From Telmatactis stephensoni (taxonomy: Eukaryota; Cnidaria; Anthozoa; Actiniaria; Isophelliidae): a stretch of 64,000 bases of DNA. The notes under the pieces are model-generated. The model did no database searches and had not been told where the DNA came from. It saw only the letters and a program-made list of their open reading frames with translations. Position 1 is the stretch's first letter. Each line of letters starts with the position of its first letter. The DNA is taken from NCBI GenBank assembly GCA_029948255.1, contig JALIZF010001877.1, positions 434,001-498,000 of the forward strand, given 5' to 3'. Below are positions 24,601 to 35,800 of this stretch, one piece after another. Both the position numbers and the translations under genes were made by a program.

Positions 24601-24657
<57 letters not shown>

Positions 24658-24740
24658 CATCAGTCCGTCCGTCCGTCCGTCCGTCCGTCAGTCAGTCCGT
24701 CCGTTCGTTCGTCAGTCCGTCCGTTCGTTCGTCCGTCCGT

Positions 24741-24772
<32 letters not shown>

Positions 24773-27700
24773 CAGTGCCTAAAAGTGTTGAACTCTTACT
24801 TTTACAAACCTACAAAGCCCATGTAGATATATACATATTGGACCACCCATCTTTATAAATTAAGTAAAGAAGGCCATATGTATACTGACTGTAATACTTA
24901 CTGTTTTATAAAATGCTTTTGATTGCATGCTAAGCCCTTCTGATTTCTCTACTAAATCATCTAGTTTTTCCCCTCTGTCTAAAACATTTTCAATTGTGTT
25001 ATGCTGTGAAAAGCAGAAAGTGTATTTTTTAGTGCATTTAATAAGCAAACAAAGTAATCAATCAATATCTGAAATAATTGTCAAAAACTTAATAAAACAA
25101 CAAAACAATGCAACAACAAAACTTAATTATTTTCTTGCTAAATATACCACAAATAAAGAAAAGAATTAATGGCACAAACATAATAATAATAATAATTAAA
25201 AAAACCACTAACTTACTAGAACTACTTTAGTTTCATCAAGTTCTGCTTGTACTTTTGTCATGGCATCTGCTTCCCTTGGATTCTGCAGAATTACAAATAA
25301 AATGAGATATAAATAAAATGGCACTTTCATTTGATAAAACATACTGCAATAACTTTATCCTCATTCATTAGTCCAGACTCAACAATAGCTATTAACAATA
25401 GACTCTGTCATTTTTGTTGTTTTTCATTGTACTGTTCTTTTGTAAGCGCATTGAGAGCCCTTTGTAAATATGTTCCAAGATTATACTATCCTCTAGTACA
25501 GTTTATCAGTATCTCTCAAAGTTGAGCATACTAATGGTATTAAGCGATCCTACCTAACCCCCTCCCTCTATTATTTCAATCTCTGTTTAAAGGGTATTTA
25601 AAGCTACAGCATCTTTGAAGCTACAAAGATTAGTTGAAACATAAGTACTTTTCATAGGCCAATTGCACACTTGCACTTATGTTTCAACTAATCTTTGTAG
25701 CTTCAAAGATGCTGTAGCTTTAAATACCCTTTAAACAGAGATTGAAATAATAGAGGGAGGGAGTGAGATGTAACTAAGTGTACATTTCTCAATGATTGGC
25801 AAACAGGTTTAATCCATAGCTAACACACCTGATATTTTTGAAGATTTTCTGCACAAGAAGGGAAATCAACAGAGCTGAAAGAAAGAAATTCCAAAACTAT
25901 AATTTCAATAGATAAGTTTAAAAGAAAAATATATTATTTTTAATTATTGTAACTGCAAGAAACCTCAAACTGTATGTTCATTGTTCTATTTGTTAAATAT
26001 TAAAAGAAAGTTAATTAAAAGCATTTACATAAAATGTAGTTCTACATGGACCATAAAATAATGCTCTTTTTCTCTTCCATTTGCCAAGTAGTTTCAATTA
26101 TGATAATGTGATCTGAACTTAAAAATGTAGCAATGAAGTGGCCATATACATTATAGTGACATAAGTGGCTTAATCTCTGCAGCAGTAGTTTTTCACTGAC
26201 TATTGTTTTCCAGAAATTGAATTAAAGTTATGGCTTTTGTTGTGGCCAGCTTTGTCAGGATTTGTGGCCGAAGGACGTGTATACTGCAAACCTCTAAATA
26301 TGCACACAGCATGAATGCACACTTTTCAATTTTTTTGTCAGTGAAAATGAACATTGAATTTGCTCAAAAACAATACAATTGTATTTCATAAATGAAATAG
26401 AAAACTTGCCCACTATGCTGTGTGCAGATTTAAAGTACTTGGAGATTGATCAGAACACTCAAGAAACATTGAGAAGCACTCGGCTATGGCTTATAAATGC
26501 TTCTCTTAACACTTATTTCATGTTCTGATCAATCCCTGTGTGCTCTAAATCTGCATACAGCATGCATGTGAGTTTTCTATTTCTTCAGTACACGTATATG
26601 GTACATCGTGCCACGTTTGCAAGAAAACTTACTCTGGAGCAGCAGAAATTCTTTGTGTAGGTGAGACTACATTTGAAAACTCTTCAAGTACCTGTGATTC
26701 CAATACAAATCATGATTAGAAGTCTGCTCACAGATAATTTATTGGCAATTACCTCTAATTCTAATTACAACACTCTTGTAGCTTACACACAATTGCTACA
26801 ATTGATGCAGCAGATGATGGAGAATAATTTTTACATTTAAGCATGAGAAGACTACATTGTGGTTTGAAAATATATTTGGTTTGAAAGTGTTAACCATTTT
26901 GATCTTTAGTTCCCATTGTCTTAATACTGTATGTATAATTACCAGTCATACCTAATTTTCTAGAAATGAAAGAGAATTAATAATTACATAACAAAAAGCA
27001 TCAAAACATTGTCACAAAAACATTATAATTATGAATTATCATAATCATAGTGAAATAATTATCATTATCATATAAAATTTAAATTATCATTGAACTGTAT
27101 AGTCAAATTTAGCCTCCTCCGCAGGCAACTGTTCGCTTTTTCGCTGGGCCTCCTGTGTTAAAGACACGTAGTGGCCTGGAACCCTCCCCCTTTTCGTCCC
27201 CAGTCTTTTCTCTTCTCAAAATTTCGCACAGGAAGCCCAAAAGGTTGCCTGCGGAGGAGGCTAAGTCAAATTGTTAAACAAGAATCTTCTTGCAACATTT
27301 GTAACGTCTTTCCCTGATGATGGGTCTGGAACCCAAAAGCTCAGATTAAATATCTGTAGTGAAAAAACAGACATCTATCTCATGAATCAAAAGAATCTTC
27401 TCATCAGATAAATAACTTGTTGAATATTAATTTCATTTCTTTTTTTCATATCACCAAATTAAGGTTCTAATTACAATTATATTATTTAACGAATACTTAG
27501 TACATGTTAATCATACATGTATGATAAAAAATTCTGTTAAGGGTCTGGTATTGCATGGCTTTACAGTATACATACCTTGTTAAGAAGTGTAAAAGCTACT
27601 CTTTGTGGATATTCATAATCTGATATCACACATGCCCCAAGAGAATCTTGTCTGACATACACATGACACAGGTATTCTATAAAAAATAGCAAATTATGAA

Positions 27701-29622
27701 GTACATACTACATGTAGATCAACACGCACTAGTTGATGTACAATATGTAACTATACACTGGGATGGTAGATTACACTAGATACCAGTATACATGTAGAAC
27801 TACTAGATACTAGACGTATAGTCAGCATTTTTAGGCATGAGTGTTAGGGTGTCAAAATGGTCCCTGCAAAAAGTCAGTCTCAAAATTTTGGTCAAATTTA
27901 CAGTTTACCAGATCTTCTTTGTAAGCCACCTCAGCCTGTCGGGAAGATGATGAGCCATGTTGAAAGAGCTAATAGGATATTATTATATCTAAGGACTGTG
28001 GATCAAGGATTTCTCTTCCGTTATTCTCTCATGTCCCGATCCTGACTACTCTAGATACTACTACCCATTCATGACATGTATAGGGTAAGTACATGTACCT
28101 TGTTCTTTTACTCTAGCACGCTCATTTGTTCTTGTTCTCTCAACAAGAATTTGACTTGTAAATTGCATGAACTCCTTAACACTGTAACAAATAATAATAT
28201 TATTATTAATTATTAATGATATATTACAGGTCAATCATAATAATTGTCAATGTAGATCAATTAACAAATAGAACAGTTTTTTCTGTGCTCTGTTCAGTAT
28301 TACAGCAAGCAGGAAGTGAGCACGAAAGAAGTGTATGGAAAGCACAAGCTGTAGGTGAGTTGCTCTTCACACTTCTTGAGTGCAGCAGCTCTCGACACTT
28401 CCTAAGGCTCTGTTCAAACGAGAACGCAAGTCGATGCAAGTTTTGACTTGCACAGGCTTGCATCTTTATTTGAACACCAACTTGCATCAACTTGCATCTA
28501 CTTGCATCGAATTGCGAGCAGTTTGAACATGCTCAAATTTGATCACAAGCTAATGCAAGTTTTGGCTTGTTTGAACAGTCACCATGCTAAACTTCATGTT
28601 GATTTTCTTATTTTTTTATCTGAACTTGTGCACATGCATTTCCTCTCCTACAAATGATTCAAACAAAAACAAATTTATCTGATTTTCTCGCTGTCTTTTT
28701 CCTTCAAAGTTTTTGAAAATTTTCCATCAACTTGCATGGAGCTGTGTTCAAACAAGGCCGCAAGTTTCAAATCAAAACTTGCATCGACTTGCGTTCTCGT
28801 TTGAATGGTGCCTAAGTGCTATATTACGGAAAAGAGCACGGAAAAAGCTGTTCTATTTGTTTTATTATATATTTTGAAGTAAATATTCAAGGGAAAAAGT
28901 TCAATGTTCTCTGATAAAACACAGCTTTCAGCCAATCAGAGCGTGCATATCGACAAGGGTATATAATAGATAAATATGTTGTGGTTATAGTGGTATGAAA
29001 ATTTAGTACTTTGGGGGCAGGTTTAGGAATAGTAGAAGACTTTGTTCAATGTCACCCTGGTCTATTGCTTGTACTAATCCTAAACCTTACCCCACAACAT
29101 ATATTGCTGATACTCTAAGATGTCAGAAAGAAAACAATGAAAAACTGGCTGACCAGCCTTTTCAACACTTACAAACTGACTGGTTATAATTGCGTAAACT
29201 GTAATTTCTAAGGAACATTTTCCATGTTTCACAGTGCGAATTTGTATAAGTATAACAATATGGCATTAACATTTTTCAATCCATAAGATTACAAAACAGG
29301 GACCCATACAATAACACATTCTGTAATGATAGATCAAAATAATGTTTATGCTGTATGCTTAATTTGATTTCGTAATTAAAGATAACAGATGCAATACTAA
29401 TATACATATAGATCAAATTAAACTGTTTGGTAGTCAAAAGATGGTAATAATGTCAACAAAGTAGAAAAGAGATCATTAAACATCTGAGACAAATATGGTG
29501 AAACATCCATTACCCTACCTTGACCGTTGAAAATAACCAAATGACTGTAGCTCGTAGGCCGAAACGAGAAGTTTAGCTTTGACGCCATCTTTATGAAAGA
29601 TACACAAGGCAAATAATTTCAT
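24549..29622 (-). CDS. YKT6: YKT6 v-SNARE, complete, eight exons
   Basis: R-SNARE acting in ER-Golgi, endosomal and autophagosome fusion; it is anchored by lipid rather than a membrane helix. Exons: 29519-29622, 28099-28181, 27576-27676, 26633-26691, 25829-25874, 25217-25282, 24902-25003, 24549-24584. Phases join exactly and give 198 aa, the usual family length. The N-terminal longin domain starts [13 protein letters not shown] and includes [11 protein letters not shown] and [12 protein letters not shown]. The SNARE motif runs [38 protein letters not shown], with the central Arg in place. The last exon encodes [11 protein letters not shown], a cysteine pair plus CaaX box (C-I-Q type favours farnesyl). 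That exon is only 36 bp and follows a microsatellite. It faces the 30294 gene head to head. Confidence 0.97.
24590..24776. repeat. Compound (AATC)n-(GTCC/GTCA)n microsatellite
   Basis: About 16 AATC units, then GTCC and GTTC units, then GTCA units. It begins six bases upstream (in transcription) of the acceptor AG of the last YKT6 exon. On the sense strand the acceptor region is therefore a GATT run. Confidence 0.95.
25560..25763. repeat. Near-perfect 204-bp palindrome in YKT6 intron
   Basis: Arms of about 87 bp (CTCCCTCTATTATTTCAATC through TTAGTTGAAACATAAGT, and complement) flank a 28-bp loop. The arms match almost base for base, so the palindrome is young or maintained. It lies between the exons at 25282 and 25829. 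Confidence 0.93.
26392..26583. mobile_element. Foldback element with shared apex sequence (copy 3)
   Basis: Arms (GAAATAGAAAACTTGCCC, GTGCAGATTTAAAG, TTGATCAGAACA and complements) close on GCACTCGGCTATGGCTTATA. That is the reverse orientation of the apex at 4151-4300 and 18060-18259. It lies just downstream of the YKT6 exon 26633-26691. Confidence 0.78.
27110..27263. mobile_element. 154-bp MITE with 9-bp target-site duplication
   Basis: Ends TAGCCTCCTCCGCAGGCAAC and exact complement. Flanked by AGTCAAATT at 27101-27109 and 27264-27272. The interior is too short to code. A 9-bp duplication suggests mobilisation by a Mutator-like transposase. It is in a YKT6 intron. Confidence 0.92.
28262..28865. 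mobile_element. Nested inverted-repeat elements
   Basis: Outer arms are AACAAATAGAACAG...GTGCTCTGTTCAGTATTACA and complement. They are split by an inner element at about 28406-28809. Inner ends are GGCTCTGTTCAAACGAGAAC and GTTCTCGTTTGAATGGTGCC, next to TAA on each side, as PIF/Harbinger-type elements leave. The inner body repeats ACTTGCATC motifs. Both lie in YKT6 intron 1. Confidence 0.75.
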
Positions 29623-30293
29623 GATTTTTGTGCTTGAAATGCAGAAATAATCGTATATTTCTATCAGCCTATTTCGTACAAGTCGAGTTCTAAATTTAGA
29701 AGTTACTGCCAGGTTACGTGGCAAAAATGCCGTTGTCGTACTTACGTCATGGTACGTCACGTTTTGTCACGCAAGGAACTTGGGTCACGCCATGAAATCT
29801 TGTCCCGTTTGATGAAAAGAAATGAAAACTAAATATTATTGCAAAGCAAAACATCAGCTGCAGCAACAACAGCAATAACAGCAACAACAGTAACAATAAT
29901 AACATTAAGGTAGTAAATATGGATAAATTGCATGTCATTTTGCTAACCTCACTAGACATTAGATAGACCAACAACAAATTTCAGGCACTTTTCAATGCAT
30001 TTTGAGTGAAGGATAAGCAGAAAAATTAATCGATTTATCGTATCTAAGGTAGCCATTTTGGGTCGCCATATTGAAATCAGAGACGTTTTACTTGATATCT
30101 TTGACTATCGGATTACTACTCGCATGCGCAGTTGGTTTACAAGTAACACGAAGTAACACGAAACCTTGTTGTTTTTGAAGAATCATGTGATAAAAATAAC
30201 CAATAGGAGGACCTTAAAGCCATGACCTTGCACGTGAAAACTTCGCGCCTTTTTATTGCGTTCCTTTTGCTGCCGGATCTGAAGACTTGTAAC
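29623..30293. promoter_or_regulatory. Shared intergenic promoter region, YKT6 / 30294 gene
   Basis: 671 bp lie between two divergent start codons. The right part has GC-rich elements, including CGCATGCGCAG near 30121, close to an NRF1-type site. A CAA/CAG-rich stretch at about 29860-29905 and a repeat fragment at 29907-29941 are also present. A bidirectional promoter is inferred from layout only. Confidence 0.5.
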
Positions 30294-31035
30294 ATGGCGT
30301 CAAGAGAGAATGCTTTCCTCGTTTTTAGAAACGAATTCCAGCGTAGAGAGTAAGTATTTTAGAGCTTTACAAATTTAATGATTTATAGTTCTGTTTTCTT
30401 TGTAATAACGACAGCTTTCTTTTAGGCTAACTGTCCCTGAAGACCTAATCAAAATGTTGGAGAGCTACCGCATTGGCGAGGACGAAACTCCAGACGCCAT
30501 GCGAAATAGAATTTATCGTCGGCTGTGGGGAATTATGTGGGTATGTTTCTTCTTGCTTTTAGTAATACTCTTCAAAGATCGGACATAACTCAAACTCGAC
30601 TAATACATGCAATCAAGGTCATGTACTCAGTGAATCATTATTACATGTCAGCATTATCCTTTTCCTTGTGTGAATCTTACTAAACCAGTCCTTTGTCTAC
30701 TTCTGTTTAGTTCGGACCTGGCCATATTGGCAAGGAAGTTGTAAAAGGCAATGTGACCCAGCCAACGTACGTTTACCCTAAAGAATTGAAAGAGGTCCTT
30801 AGGGCAATTATTCCTGGAGACCTGAGGGATTATACTGATCCGACTGGACCAAAAGTGAGTATCACAAAATTATTTTGTTTGTTCATAAAACACAACTGCT
30901 GTGCTAGGAGATGTTTTTCAAATGTTAAAAATTCCTCCCTAGGTTTACAGTGTTACACTTGAGGACCTGTCCTTGGCAAAATGGCCTGTTGCAGGAAAGA
31001 AAAAAAAGACAGCCAAGAAGACAAAGAAAAATTAA
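30294..31035 (+). CDS. Unrecognised conserved-looking small protein, four exons
   Basis: Exons 30294-30349, 30426-30540, 30711-30854 and 30943-31035 have consensus splice sites and matching phases. They encode 135 aa. It begins MASRENAFLVFRNEFQRREL; the middle holds YRRLWGIMWFGPGHIGKEVV and PKELKEVLRAIIPGDLRDY. The end is a lysine-rich tail (KKKKTAKKTKKN). There is no signal peptide or clear membrane segment. Four clean junctions in 740 bp argue strongly that the gene is real. I do not recognise the family and give no function. The basic tail could bind nucleic acid or microtubules, which is speculation. It is divergent from YKT6. Confidence 0.85.
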
Positions 31036-32830
31036 TCTCTACCCAATTTCCTGTGGTTGAGATCTAGTTAAGCTTATGCATTTATATATTTCTCAGTTTT
31101 TAATTGAATATATTTTTTATTCTTGAATAAGTCTTTATTGGACATACTCATATTTTGTATTTGACTGTAAAATTTGGAATCCATTTTTAAAAAACTACAT
31201 GGTCATTGTAAAAAAATGCTGATAGAATGTTCAAACTGATTTTAGAAACTTTATCATGTGAGTACTAGTGGGCATAGTGTTGATAGTTGTTTCAAGAAAA
31301 CTGTGCACTAAAGCTATAATTTGTCTGCTAATACACTCGATTCATAACAGACTCTACTGAGACTACAATGAATACATATGACAGACCCTATTGAGACTAC
31401 AATGTTGTATTGTAGGTCTGTTATGGATCAAGTGTACAATGAATACATTTGCTCTTTTACAGACAAGTAGAGCACAGCTTAGAACTAATAGTGCCAAGGT
31501 TTGCTAAAGTACCTCTAAGGGAAAACATTTAGATGAGAACTTACTTGTTGCTCAGAGATGTTCAAACTTTTTAATAAAAATACTGTTGTTAGCAATTCCT
31601 TTGTTCTTTCATTTGCACCATTTATCCTTCAGGTATTTTTGTTTTCTCCTTGTATTTGTTAAAATTGGGTAACCAGAATAACATCAGAATACCCAGCCAC
31701 CATTGTAATACTGGAGGAGCACTCTTTGAATACAATAGGCTCATGAACTCATGGTACAAAATTTGTTACACTGGGACATCTAGCCAAGTCAAGCCAAGCT
31801 TGTATGACTAAGGTTGTTTGTTTAGGTGGCTGTTTACATTCTTTTGCATTCCAGTATGACCAATTTAGTGCCATGTGACTTTTAGATGCAAAAGGCCAAT
31901 CTGATAAAATTTTCAAAAGCTGACCATGTACCTAAACTTAAAAATTGGAAAACAAGTGGAAATCAAAAAGTACATAAGGGAAGGTGCTATTTTACTCCTT
32001 TACCTGCTCCCATCAAAAAACAGCTTTTTGCAGTAGAAGGTCTCCCATGCAGCTGTGTTTAGTTTCTGGTCACAAGTTGATAATGATAAAGTCTGACATA
32101 GCACTGTGTGACAAGAACTAAAGTAGACTATCAGATAAAGTAGACTAACAGTATGAGTCACAAATCTATAACATTGTTTGAATGGAAAATTTATTTACAG
32201 TTGACATGCATTTGTTTAGACTGTGCAAAACTGTTATGTACATCAGTTTACCTGTTTGGTAGGTGGATTATCTCTACCCAATACTGTGCTTCTACCACAT
32301 ATATTACATGTCTACCCAACTCTCAATGAATAGGATATGGCCCCTCAATATTTTTTAGAAAGATATAGCATTTCAGAATTATTGAATCTGATTTTGATAA
32401 TGCCAAATACAATGTTTTCTAATGTAAAGTAGACAGTGCCTAAACAAAGCTAGCATTAGTGAATTGTGTATTCACTTTGTAAATAAAATTTGGACATATA
32501 TAATAATGATTACCATTCTGACAGATAACCATTTCTTGAAATACCGAAATTGTAAGTTTATGGATTCATGGAAGGCTACACGTAACAACTTTGTGAGCCC
32601 CTAGTAAAATTCTAGCTACATGCTTATAAACTACGTTGATGAAAATGGCAGCACTTCACAGGTGAACTAAAGAACATTTTGGCCACAATAGACCATTCCC
32701 CAATTTGCATGACTGACAATGAATGCATAGATTCATCCACTCCATTCTCAACTTGAACCCATTGTTTTGTGGTCAGTTATGTGAATTCAGGAAATATCTA
32801 TTGCAAACACAATATCCAAATTTCAAAATA
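31036..32830. other. Between two convergent genes, mostly unannotated
   Basis: 3' regions of the 30294 gene and the transposase-derived gene. A small inverted repeat (CACTCGATTCATAACAGAC... / GTCTGTTATGGATCAAGTG) lies at about 31334-31437. Apart from that I see no gene. Confidence 0.5.
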
Positions 32831-35800
32831 CTAATTTTTAGATTGATTCTTCTTGTTTAAAGGACAGGAACTGTGAGAAATGCGCTTGTGCTCAGAGCTC
32901 CCACACTTACACAAACTCTGGCCAACACTGACTCTGGCCCCTTTAGGAGGTTTGATGGGATGAGCATCACTTTGCTTAGCTGACTTAGTCTTCTTCTTTA
33001 GTCTTTTCTGTACTTCAGCTAGTACTTCATCTTCATCAAGGTCATCATCTCCATCATTCTCTCCATAAGTGTGTAAAATTTTTTGTCGTTTGACAAACTT
33101 CCTCCTGAAGAAAAAATAAACACTTGTGAAAATATATCAATTTCCATTAGTAGAAAAACTTTGGAGAATAAACATTTTTCTCTATGTCTCTGTCAATTTA
33201 GTAGTTGTCTATGTTCCAAACAATCACTCCATCAAAATAAGTATTATATTTTTCAATGCATGTAATATTTTGTATTTTTGTTTAAGACTTGCTTAGAGAA
33301 CCAGTTGCTTAAGCATACAAGGGCAGATAGAGTACAAAATCTAAAAGGATGCAAAGCTTTACTCTATTTTGTATCAAAATAGCACTAATTTAAAAACAAT
33401 AGAAACAATATAATTAGCATGATTTTTCACAATTTTTATAGTTTATCACATGATTTTGAGTGCAGTTTAGAATAAATTAGTTTTCAGTTTTCAGTGTTTA
33501 CAAAAACTTTGTAAACTGATTTATTCTAAATTGCACAAAAAATCATGAGATTATTTATTAATATTATGTGCATACAAATATTTCAGTTGTTGCTGGTGAT
33601 GGTGGAAAACCATTCAAGTGCTACAGCCAACCAATCACAATCAATTTCACTTTATGCACTCAAAATTTCAAAATATACACACTTTCAACCAATTTAAAAT
33701 AAATGGAGGTGCTCTCAGCCAATCAGAATGCTTAAATTTTTGTATGCATATAATTAAGTAGAGTACAAACACAAAAAGTATGCAACATAAATAGCACTAA
33801 ATACTGTTATTTTGTGCTAACTCTATCTATATTTAGTGTTATTTAGTACTAAATAGTACAAACTATTTCACACTGCAGTGTTTGTACTCTATTATTTATG
33901 TCACATCCTTTTGGTGACAGTTCGAGACATCAAACTGTAATTACAAAGTGAATAATAATAGTTTATATTTGATAATGTGAAGTATTCATGTAGTACAGCT
34001 AATATCAAAAAGGTGCAATGTACTATTTTACAAAGCTATTTGTACAGTAACTGCCTTGTAAATTGTATTAAAATACTAATTAATAATTCAGAAGGCCAAC
34101 ACAATGAAAATCACAACCATGACGAGTGTTGTATATCTCATAAAGATTCGTCCTAATTTACATCAACTGTAACCTCAATTTTCTCTAAGGTAAATAAAGA
34201 TATTTTTTATTTTCTTTCCGGGAACAACTCAAATATGTGTTTGCAAAAGTTAATCAGGTAAGTTTACCCATAAGTTGTTCATAGTGTAATGTTTCATTGA
34301 CATCAATGAAACTCACTGATGTACAATTATGTGTTAGACTTTACAATAAATAAATGATAATTTTGTATGTAATTGATAACAGTATTTTGTGTAGTATTGT
34401 AGCAAAAGGAATAAAACAGGCTATTGGAAACAAGTATATCAGGAAAAATATACAAAAAGATTGACAGCCCTTTGATACTAACTGTACAACTGAGTGGTCT
34501 ATTTATTAGATTTCTTACCTTTGTTTACTTTCTTGCAAACGCTTCTGTTTTTGCTTAGCTCTTTCTGACTTCGCTTGATTAGTCTGCTTCTTGGTCAAAG
34601 CTCTCATTCTCTTCTGGTTCTCCATCGTCCATATCTCTTCTAATCCATCAGGAATAGGTAAGTGTAATAAGGTATACAGTTCCCTCATCCAGTGATAACT
34701 TGGTCCAGCAAATTTATACATGAATGTCATGTTGCTCTGACACAAGCCAACATTAGTAATAAACTCATAGTGCAGCTGGTGGAGGTTTATATTCTTTGTT
34801 CGAAACCTTGTTAGAACATTAAATTTACTTTCAGGCAAGCTGGAATGTCCTCGACCCATTTCTTCGTGGACGATATCTTTCGCTTTCACAGCAACTCGGT
34901 CACATTCAATTCTATACAGCAGTGCATGAAGATCACAGCTTAAAACTTGTCTGGTGGAATATAGTTTACCAGGGCACTTGAGTTGAATCTCTTCATCACT
35001 GTCATCCCCTTCATCATGGCTATCACCTTCACTACCATCAACACTATCATCATCACTACTATTACTCTCAGCATCACCATCTTCACTACTACTGTCAACA
35101 TCACCAGCATGCTCTTTCTCACTTTTTTCAATCAACTCATCATCACTGCTTTCATTGACATCATCATTCTTTTCATCTTCACTTTTTCCACTTTCACTAC
35201 TCCTACAGTCATCACTCCCACTTCCATTGTTTTCTTCACAATTTTCTTCAGTCTCTCTTTCACGATTCTGTGTTCCACTCTTTTTCACACACTTTCCACA
35301 AGAACACACAACCAATGGATGAAATTCACACTCTTCTTCTTCCCCATCTTCATTTATCCAGGTATGGATATCACGACAATGGTAACGGCCCAAAACTTTC
35401 ATGCGTCTTGCATATTCTTCAGGGTTATTACCACTTTGCTTAAGAGCTGAGAAATGATTTCTCTTAGCTGCTGCTATGAAGTTATCAGACAAGCAGCCAC
35501 ATGCTTTTGAATGCTTTTTCCCCTCACATGAACATTTGGAATGTTCGATTTCTGGATGCTTTTTCTTGTGCTTGTCAATGAAGCCCTTATCTACCACTTT
35601 CTTAGCTTTATACTCTTTTAGATTATTTCCATGAGACCGTCCCACGTGTCCACCACATAACATGACTCTGTTGAGCTCTCCATCAGGAAATACACTTCTA
35701 AAGGAAAGTTCAGCAGTAGAGTCCTGGTCTTGCCAATTCAGTTCTACATTCATGTCTTCTTCTTTAGCTTGCTTGAAGAGCAAATAGGCCAAATGCCCCT

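Noticed and set aside
34983..35450. 155-codon plus-strand frame
   Set aside because: Antisense shadow of the acidic linker of the transposase-derived gene.
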